A stretch of 64,000 bases of DNA from Bryobacterales bacterium. GTDB taxonomy: Bacteria; Acidobacteriota; Terriglobia; Bryobacterales; Bryobacteraceae. The DNA is taken from contig CANFEY010000004.1 in NCBI GenBank assembly GCA_947446025.1, positions 1 to 64,000 on the forward strand. Direction: 5' to 3'. The notes beneath the pieces are model-generated. The model did not search any database. It was given only the letters and a program-made list of their open reading frames with translations, and had not been told where the DNA came from. Each line of letters starts with the position of its first letter. The stretch's first letter is position 1. The translations under genes were made by a program, and so were the position numbers. Of the stretch, positions 58,160 to 64,000 are shown piece after piece.

Positions 58160-60655
58160 CTACTTTGTGGCCTGCCGCGCCGCGGATGCTTTGATTGCGG
58201 AAGAGACAGGCAGCTTTGCGGCTGCTTCGGTTTTCGGTGTTGCCTTCGGAGCCGCCTTCGACACCGCGGCCGGACCCTGTTTACGGAACGCATCGGTCTT
58301 AACCACGCCCATAATCAGGGCCGCAAACGTGTAGTTGTCTTTCTTCGCTTCCCGCACGATCTTGCGGACCTGCGGCATATCGAAGTAGGCCAGCGGCCGG
58401 TTGACGGAGTACATCAACAACCGCTCTGTGAGCGACGTAACAAACGTCTCCGGATGGCTGGCAAGTTGCGCGCGCAGCTCCAGCGGTCCGTTGATCGCGA
58501 TGCCGTTGGGCAGCACCGTGCTGGCGTCGATCCTAGTATTGGCGGCTTGGGCGTCGGTTTGCCGGAAGCGCCCTATCGCGTCAAAATTCTCAAGCGCCAG
58601 CCCCGTGGGGTCGATCACGCCGTGGCACATCTTGCAGGTCGGGTTATCGCGGTGTAATTCGAGGCGCGCGCGCACTGTCTTCGGAGCTTCCCCGGGCTTC
58701 TGATCCAAGTTCGCCACCACGGTGGGCGGCGGCGGGGCAGGAGGCGTGCCGATCAGCTTCTCCAGCACCCAGGCTCCTCGGAGCACCGGGGAAGTCCGGT
58801 CGCCATAGGAGGTCCGCATCAGCACCGCGGCTTTGCCTAGCAGGCCGAAACGGGTGGGGTCAGTCAAGGTGACCGGCTTGAACGCCGACGTGCTGGGCCC
58901 ATTGTTGATGCCGTAATGCCGTGCCAGCCGGTTGTTCATGAACGTCTGATCCGACGTCAGTAGGTCCACCACATTCTTGTTCTCCAGCAGAACGCTGCCC
59001 AGGAAAAGTTCGGCCTCGCGCGCAAAGTCGTTGCGCAGGGTGGCATTGAAACCCGCGAAAATCTTTGCGTCCGCTTGCACCGAGTCCAGACTGTTGAGAT
59101 TGAGCCACTTCATGGCGAAGCCCGAGACCAGGCTGGCAGCCCTCGGATCGGCCAGCATACGCTTCACCTGCGCATCGACGGCACCGGGCTTGCTGAGACC
59201 ATTCGCTTCTGCCAGCTTGAGCAGTTCGGCATCGGGAGGCGTGTTCCAAATGAAGAAGGAAAGACGCCGGGCCAATTCCAGATCCGTCAGCGCGTATTCA
59301 GCGGTCTTCACCGCGGTCTTGGGACCACGGATCGCGCGATACAGGAAGTCGGGACTCGCCAGCACCGCCGCCACGATCTGCTCCACGCCCTTGTCGAAGG
59401 GCTGGTTGTCCAGGCGGCCTTCATTGTAGAAGCGCATCAGGTACGCCAGGTCGCTTTCGGCCACCGGCCGCCCGTAGGCGCGATGCGCCAGGTTCGATGC
59501 GATTTGCCGGGCACACGGAAGCTCGCCAACGGCCTTCGGGTCGCACACGAAGATCAAAGGACGCGTCTTGCTATCGGTGATGCCGGTCGGGTTGTAGGGT
59601 CCCTTAATCTCGATGGCATTGTTCTGCGCGTTCGGGAGGTTCGCCATGGCCGCGCCTCCCCGGCCGCCGCCGGCACCCACGTTGTCATCCGATTCGACAT
59701 GCGAACGGTCCGTGAACCCAAGGAGGATGGTGTGCTGCCCCGCGGTCACCTTCACCGGGATCTTCTGGAAGCGCTCCAAAATCTGCGCCCAGCCGTCCGT
59801 GCCCTTCACATTCGCCAGCCGCAGATCCTCCGCGCCGCCGATGTCGCCCTTGAACACAACCTTGCCGTCAATCAGGATCACCTGCGTGGTGCGGTTCTGC
59901 AGTCCAGAGTTGTAGAGACCAATGGAACGGTCATCGAAGGCGGTGCTCAAGCGGTATTCCCCGTCAGCAGGGAAATTGTGCGTGAACGTCATAGCAGTGC
60001 GAATGCCCGGGGGAAACGGCATCTCCGGATCCTGATTCCCGCCGGCCTTATAGGACCACGACGAAATCGGCGGACGCATGTCGCCCACGCCGGCTTTCGC
60101 GATCTGGCGCGCCGCGGTGATGTATTGGTCGAGGAACGCGGGCGAAGTTGTCAGCGCTTCGGCAATATTGTCGAAGCCGTCCACCTGGACGTCCTGCGGC
60201 AGAATCTCTTTCTCATTCACGTCCACGCCGATCAGCGCCTTCACTGCCGTGGCATACTCGGTGCGGTTCATGCGTTGGATAGGCACATATCCGGCCTTGC
60301 GGCCTCCCGCGGTAGGCGCATCCAGCTTGCCTTCCATCCAGGTGACAAACGCCGCGACGTCCTTCTGAGCAGGTTGCGGACTCCCTGGAGGCGGCATCAG
60401 ATTCCCGCGCAACTTACGCAGCGCCTTTTCCCACGTTTCCGCATTAGCCGTGGCGGTCTGTAGATTCAGGTTGTCGAGCGCAAGCCCGCCCACCTTGATC
60501 CGCGAATTGTGGCAGCCGACGCAGTAGGTGTTCAGCATCTTGCGATGCTGGTCCGCCCCTGTGGCGGCGGGAGTCTGTCCGATGGCCTGGTTCTGGAAGA
60601 GCATCAGGGAAGCCCCCAGGGCCGCGAGAGCAACTCCGAAAACTAGGCGTTTCAT
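58160..60655 (-). CDS. DUF1592 multidomain c-type haem protein, copy 4, first gene of the large operon
   Basis: This 831-residue protein has a Sec signal (MKRLVFGVALAALGASLML), haem motif CVGCH (45-49), DUF1587 (MNRTEYATAVKALIGVDV), a beta-sandwich ending GQHTILLGFTDRSHVE, DUF1592 (LTDLELARRLSFFIWNTPPDAELL), DUF1588 with CKMCH (674-678) and DUF1585. A Lys/Ala/Pro-rich tail of about 37 residues (AAPKATPKTEAAAKLP) is unique among the copies. ATG 60655 gives a standard signal; ATG 60679 is an alternative with a longer N-region. It is most similar to copy 1. It is divergent from the tannase gene, 124 bp away, so the operon promoter must lie there. Confidence 0.9.
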   Translation of the reverse strand: MKRLVFGVALAALGASLMLFQNQAIGQTPAATGADQHRKMLNTYCVGCHNSRIKVGGLALDNLNLQTATANAETWEKALRKLRGNLMPPPGSPQPAQKDVAAFVTWMEGKLDAPTAGGRKAGYVPIQRMNRTEYATAVKALIGVDVNEKEILPQDVQVDGFDNIAEALTTSPAFLDQYITAARQIAKAGVGDMRPPISSWSYKAGGNQDPEMPFPPGIRTAMTFTHNFPADGEYRLSTAFDDRSIGLYNSGLQNRTTQVILIDGKVVFKGDIGGAEDLRLANVKGTDGWAQILERFQKIPVKVTAGQHTILLGFTDRSHVESDDNVGAGGGRGGAAMANLPNAQNNAIEIKGPYNPTGITDSKTRPLIFVCDPKAVGELPCARQIASNLAHRAYGRPVAESDLAYLMRFYNEGRLDNQPFDKGVEQIVAAVLASPDFLYRAIRGPKTAVKTAEYALTDLELARRLSFFIWNTPPDAELLKLAEANGLSKPGAVDAQVKRMLADPRAASLVSGFAMKWLNLNSLDSVQADAKIFAGFNATLRNDFAREAELFLGSVLLENKNVVDLLTSDQTFMNNRLARHYGINNGPSTSAFKPVTLTDPTRFGLLGKAAVLMRTSYGDRTSPVLRGAWVLEKLIGTPPAPPPPTVVANLDQKPGEAPKTVRARLELHRDNPTCKMCHGVIDPTGLALENFDAIGRFRQTDAQAANTRIDASTVLPNGIAINGPLELRAQLASHPETFVTSLTERLLMYSVNRPLAYFDMPQVRKIVREAKKDNYTFAALIMGVVKTDAFRKQGPAAVSKAAPKATPKTEAAAKLPVSSAIKASAARQATK

Positions 60656-60779
60656 GGCGATTTGGCGCTGGGTGTCCATCATAAAGAAGCCATCTAGTTT
60701 TATCACAAAAGGGTAGGCGGTCATAGGGGGGTAAAGGTTACCCCCGGCACCGCCCGCCAACTGGGTTCATAATGGACCC

Positions 60780-62351
60780 ATGCAACATTACTTGAAACTC
60801 GCCTTCGCAGCATTCGCGCTCCTGAGTTCCAGGGCCCAGGGACAGGTCTTCGCCGACCTGAAAAGCGCGCTGGTGGACTACTCGAAATCCGATCTCACCC
60901 CTCGCAAGACCTGTGAGAGCTTGGCCGGTTTCAAGGCCAAAGAAATCGTCCGCATCAACGCCGCGGCGATTGCGGCAGCGCCCGCCGCGCCCTTTCATTG
61001 CCGCGTGACGGGGATGCTGTCCCCGGAGATTGCCTTCGAAGTCAGCCTCCCCGCCAAATGGAACGGACGCTTTTATATGATCGGCAACGGGGGCCACGCC
61101 GGCGAAAACATGGAGGACCCCGGACGCACGTCCCAGCGCAACACCGCGCTCCAATACGGTTTCGCCTTCGCGCAAACCAACACCGGCCACGAAGCCGCCA
61201 AGGAGCCCGGCGCGTCTTTCGTCCTGAGCAACCCGCAAAAAGCCATCGACTACGCCTATCGCGCCGTCCACTTGACCGCCGTCACCGCCAAGGAGATCAC
61301 TAAGAACTACTACGGCAAGGAAGTCTCCAAGTCGTATTGGAATTCCTGCTCCAACGGCGGGCGGCAAGGTCTCATCGAGGCCCAGCGCTACCCCGAAGAC
61401 TTCGACGGCATCATCGCCAACGCCCCTTGGGTGGACCAGACCGGCTTCACCATCGGCGCGATGTGGAACCAAAAGGCGCTCAGCGAAGCTCCCGTGAGCG
61501 CGGCCAAGATGTCGATGCTGGCCGCCGAAGTGATGAAAACCTGCGACGCAGTGGACGGCTTGAAAGACGGCCTCATTGACGATCCGCGTAAGTGCGCCTT
61601 CGACGCCCGCCGCGACGTGCCATCCTGCCGCCCCGGCACCGACGCCGCCGATTGCCTCACTGAAGCGCAAGCCGCCGCCATCATGAAGGTCTACAGCGGT
61701 CCCGTAAGCAACGGCAAGCCCTTCTTCCCCGGTTACATGCCCGGCAGCGAAGCCGTGGTGAACGCGCCCAATAGCAGCTGGATGGGCATGATCGTCGCCG
61801 CGACTGCAACCGCCAAGCCCGCCGACTTCAGCCTCGCCGAAGGCACAATGCGCTACCTGGTCCCGGCGAAGCCCGACCCCGACTACGACTACAAGTCCTT
61901 CAACTTCGACCGCGACGTCGCGCTGCTCGACAATTGGAGCAAGAAAGCCGACGCCAAGAACCCTGACCTGTCTAAGTTCCGGAAAGAAGGGGGCAAGCTG
62001 CTGATGACCTACGGCTGGGCCGACCAGATCCTGCAGCCCATGATGGGCGTCAACTACTTTGAAGCCGCCGTCGCCAAGAACGGCCCCGCCACCACCGATT
62101 TCTTCCGCCTCTTCATGGTCCCCGGCATGGCCCACTGCGGCGGCGGCATCGGACCCGACCGCTTTGACTCCATGACCGCAATCGTCAACTGGGTGGAAAA
62201 AGGCAAGGCTCCCGATACGCTGCTGGCCAGCCGCGTGGTCGACGGCCAAGTCCAGCGCACCCGCCCGCTGTGCGCCTATCCGCAGGTCGCCCGCTACTCC
62301 GGCCAAGGCAGCATCGACGATGCCGCCAACTTCCGCTGCGTCGCACCGTGA
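60780..62351 (+). CDS. Secreted tannase / feruloyl esterase
   Basis: This 523-residue protein has a signal peptide (to RAQGQ). The tannase-family alpha/beta-hydrolase has nucleophile Ser191 in CSNGG, Asp415 in YGWADQ and His452 in GMAHCGGG. Cys190 and Cys453 flank Ser and His, giving the CS-D-HC disulfide motif known from fungal feruloyl esterases. The lid region includes CDAVDGLKDGLIDDPRKC, a calcium-site-like Asp-rich loop. It should hydrolyse ester bonds of galloyl or feruloyl groups on plant polymers. ATG 60780 fits the signal peptide. It is divergent from the large operon and 22 bp upstream of another DUF1592 gene, possibly co-transcribed with it. Confidence 0.92.
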   Translation: MQHYLKLAFAAFALLSSRAQGQVFADLKSALVDYSKSDLTPRKTCESLAGFKAKEIVRINAAAIAAAPAAPFHCRVTGMLSPEIAFEVSLPAKWNGRFYMIGNGGHAGENMEDPGRTSQRNTALQYGFAFAQTNTGHEAAKEPGASFVLSNPQKAIDYAYRAVHLTAVTAKEITKNYYGKEVSKSYWNSCSNGGRQGLIEAQRYPEDFDGIIANAPWVDQTGFTIGAMWNQKALSEAPVSAAKMSMLAAEVMKTCDAVDGLKDGLIDDPRKCAFDARRDVPSCRPGTDAADCLTEAQAAAIMKVYSGPVSNGKPFFPGYMPGSEAVVNAPNSSWMGMIVAATATAKPADFSLAEGTMRYLVPAKPDPDYDYKSFNFDRDVALLDNWSKKADAKNPDLSKFRKEGGKLLMTYGWADQILQPMMGVNYFEAAVAKNGPATTDFFRLFMVPGMAHCGGGIGPDRFDSMTAIVNWVEKGKAPDTLLASRVVDGQVQRTRPLCAYPQVARYSGQGSIDDAANFRCVAP

Positions 62352-62358
62352 ACCTCGA

Positions 62359-62364
62359 TATAAT
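62359..62364 (+). promoter_or_regulatory. Consensus -10 box (TATAAT) next to the start codon
   Basis: TATAAT ends 9 bp before ATG 62374. If used, transcription would start at or within a few bases of the start codon, giving a leaderless or nearly leaderless mRNA. No good -35 is seen 17 bp upstream, so the site is uncertain. Confidence 0.3.
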
Positions 62365-62373
62365 AGCCGCCGG

Positions 62374-64000
62374 ATGGCAATAAACACCAAGGTGTGGCTG
62401 AGCCTGACCGCGACAGCGTCCCTCTGCGCCCTGTTACCCGCGCAACAACCGCAACCCGCGCGCCAGCTTGTCGACAAGTATTGCGTCGGCTGCCACAACC
62501 AGCGCACCAAGACCGGGGATCTCATCCTTGATACCGCCGACTACGCCGCCATCCCCGCCCACAGCGCGATGTGGGAAAAAGTCGTCAAGAAGCTCCGCTC
62601 CGGCACCATGCCTCCTCCGGGCGCCCCTCGCCCCGACGCGGCCAGCTACAACGCCGCTGCCTCGTGGATAGAAGCCAAGCTCGACACCGCCCCGCCCTAC
62701 GCAGGCCGCCCCGCCCTCCACCGCCTCAACCGATCCGAGTACGCCAACGCCATCCGCGACCTGCTGCACCTCGACGTCGACGTGAACTCGCTGCTCCCAC
62801 CCGACGACGCAGCGTTCGGATTCGATAACGTAGCCGAAGTCCTCGGCGTTTCCCCCGCGCTCCAGGAGCAATATCTGGGAGCCGCCTCCAAAATCGCCGC
62901 ACTCGCCATCGGCGACCCTGCGCAAACCCCCACCACACACACCTGGCGCGTCCCCCAAGACCTCACGCAAAACCAGCACGTGGAAGGCCTGCCCCTGGGC
63001 ACCGTCGGCGGAATTTCCGTGCGCCACAACTTCCCTCTGGACGCCGAATACCGCCTGCAGGCCAAGCTGTATCGCACCAACTTGAACATCATGCGCGGCC
63101 TGCAGACCGTGCAGCAAGTCGAGTTCAGCGTGGATGGCAAGCGCGTCCAGCTGATCAAGATCGGCGGCCCTGAGGAAATGGCCGCGCTGTTCGAAACGCC
63201 TACCGATACAAGTGACGCCGTGGACGCGCGCCTGCAAGCCGTGGTCCCCATCACCGCCGGTCCGCATACAGTGAGCATCGCGTTTCTTCAAGATCTGCAG
63301 TTCGCCGAACCCGTACGCTTGCAGTCGTTCCTGCGCAGCTCGGTCGACAACTTCGATTGGGCGGGTCATCCGCACTTGCAGGTATTGTCCGTCGCGGGGC
63401 CGTTCAAGGCCACAGGCGTGAGCGAAACGCCCAGCCGTCAGCGAATCTTAGTCTGCAAGCCCTCCAGCGTTTGCGCCAAGCAAATTGTCACCACGCTGAT
63501 GACGCGCGCGTATCGTCAACCGCCCTCAGCTGCCGACCTGGACCGCGCCATGAAATTTTACACCCCGGCTGCCAACTTCGAGCGCGGCATTCAAGCCGCG
63601 CTGGAACGCATCCTTGCCAGCCCGAAATTCCTCTTCCGCGCGGAGCGTGAGCCCGCCGGGGTCAAGCCCGGAACAACCTATCCCCTGACCAATCTCGAAC
63701 TCGCCTCGCGCCTCTCGTTTTTCCTTTGGAGCAGCATCCCCGACGACGCCTTAGTCAAAGTCAAGCTCACCAGCAGTGTGGCGCTCGACCGCGAGATCAG
63801 CCGCATGCTGGCCGACCCGCGCTCCGCTTCCCTCACCAACAACTTCGCCGGCCAGTGGCTGCAACTCCGCAACCTGCGCAACTTCCAGCCCAACACGGAC
63901 CTCTTCCCCGACTTCGACGACAACCTCCGCCAAAGTTTCCGCCGCGAAACTGAGATGCTCTTCGAGAGCGTCCTCCGCGAAGACCGCAGCGTGCTGGACC
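62374..64000 (+). CDS. DUF1592 multidomain c-type haem protein, copy 5, cut by window end
   Basis: 542 codons are present and open to the window edge. The sequence shows a Sec signal (KVWLSLTATASLCALLPA), haem motif CVGCH (37-41), DUF1587 (LHRLNRSEYANAIRDLLHLD), a beta-sandwich ending GPHTVSIAFLQDLQF, DUF1595, and the start of DUF1592 (LTNLELASRLSFFLWSSIPDD). The linker after this motif is shorter than in the other copies (LVKVKLTSSVALDREI in place of the usual LAEKGQLRTPATLAAEV-type segment). DUF1588 with the second haem site should lie beyond the edge, probably followed by a DUF1552 gene. It is closest in order and motifs to copy 2. Confidence 0.9.
   Translation, partial: MAINTKVWLSLTATASLCALLPAQQPQPARQLVDKYCVGCHNQRTKTGDLILDTADYAAIPAHSAMWEKVVKKLRSGTMPPPGAPRPDAASYNAAASWIEAKLDTAPPYAGRPALHRLNRSEYANAIRDLLHLDVDVNSLLPPDDAAFGFDNVAEVLGVSPALQEQYLGAASKIAALAIGDPAQTPTTHTWRVPQDLTQNQHVEGLPLGTVGGISVRHNFPLDAEYRLQAKLYRTNLNIMRGLQTVQQVEFSVDGKRVQLIKIGGPEEMAALFETPTDTSDAVDARLQAVVPITAGPHTVSIAFLQDLQFAEPVRLQSFLRSSVDNFDWAGHPHLQVLSVAGPFKATGVSETPSRQRILVCKPSSVCAKQIVTTLMTRAYRQPPSAADLDRAMKFYTPAANFERGIQAALERILASPKFLFRAEREPAGVKPGTTYPLTNLELASRLSFFLWSSIPDDALVKVKLTSSVALDREISRMLADPRSASLTNNFAGQWLQLRNLRNFQPNTDLFPDFDDNLRQSFRRETEMLFESVLREDRSVLD

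Noticed and set aside
56930-58657. 575-residue plus-strand ORF across DUF1552 and DUF1592
   Set aside because: It spans two real genes on the other strand and is rich in Arg/His/Gln, as expected of an antisense frame.
60738-62525. 595-residue minus-strand ORF across the tannase gene
   Set aside because: Gly/Val/Ala-rich antisense frame crossing a gene with a complete catalytic triad and running into the next gene.

Overview
The window looks like part of an Acidobacteriota chromosome, most likely from the Bryobacter/Solibacter side. This is an inference from gene content: GC-rich DNA, a very large Oar-type TonB receptor with an N-terminal carboxypeptidase-regulatory domain, several DUF1592/DUF1552 pairs with Planctomycete-type cytochrome heads, exported ankyrin proteins, DUF6152, PQQ enzymes and a tannase. 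No rRNA, tRNA, CRISPR array or intact transposase was seen. Nearly every large product carries a Sec, Tat or lipoprotein signal, so the region is devoted mainly to the cell envelope and extracellular chemistry.

Left part (1-22.2 kb): three full-length paralogues of a G8-domain/beta-helix secreted protein (282-2993, 5406-8138, 16847-19525). Each has its own conserved promoter-like element and a near-identical terminator, so whole transcription units seem to have been duplicated. Two decayed 3' ends of further copies remain at about 3997-4098 and 21985-22216. Between the copies lie a HigBA-like toxin-antitoxin pair, sodC, a beta-helix protein, a PQQ dehydrogenase (with a roughly 60-bp stray fragment of a related gene at 8250), an apparently frameshifted HEPN gene, two NTF2-like secreted proteins, a DoxX-like membrane protein, a sigma70-region-4/Mrr-nuclease fusion and a DUF5615/DUF433/DUF104-type toxin-antitoxin patch.

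Middle (22.2-45.1 kb): the TonB receptor, a PlsC-type acyltransferase, a DUF1592-DUF1552 pair, a c-type cytochrome, an ankyrin-DUF1592-DUF1552 operon preceded by a soluble PQQ sugar dehydrogenase, a two-part secreted protein followed by DUF6152, an MmgE/PrpD enzyme divergent from a nitrate/sulfonate-type ABC importer, and another small cytochrome c.

Right part (45.1-64 kb): ten tightly packed minus-strand genes (60655 down to 45448) form one apparent operon: DUF1592, DUF1552, MBL, ankyrin, MBL, ankyrin, MBL, DUF1592, DUF1552, ankyrin. All encode exported proteins. It is divergent from a tannase/feruloyl-esterase gene, which is followed by a fifth DUF1592 gene cut by the window edge. The three MBL proteins share an active site in which the second-zinc ligands are altered. 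I consider this operon, with its smaller relative at 31.3-36.8 kb, the best candidate for an undescribed system. A periplasmic or extracellular haem-linked pathway acting on plant-derived aromatics or polysaccharides is my inference only.
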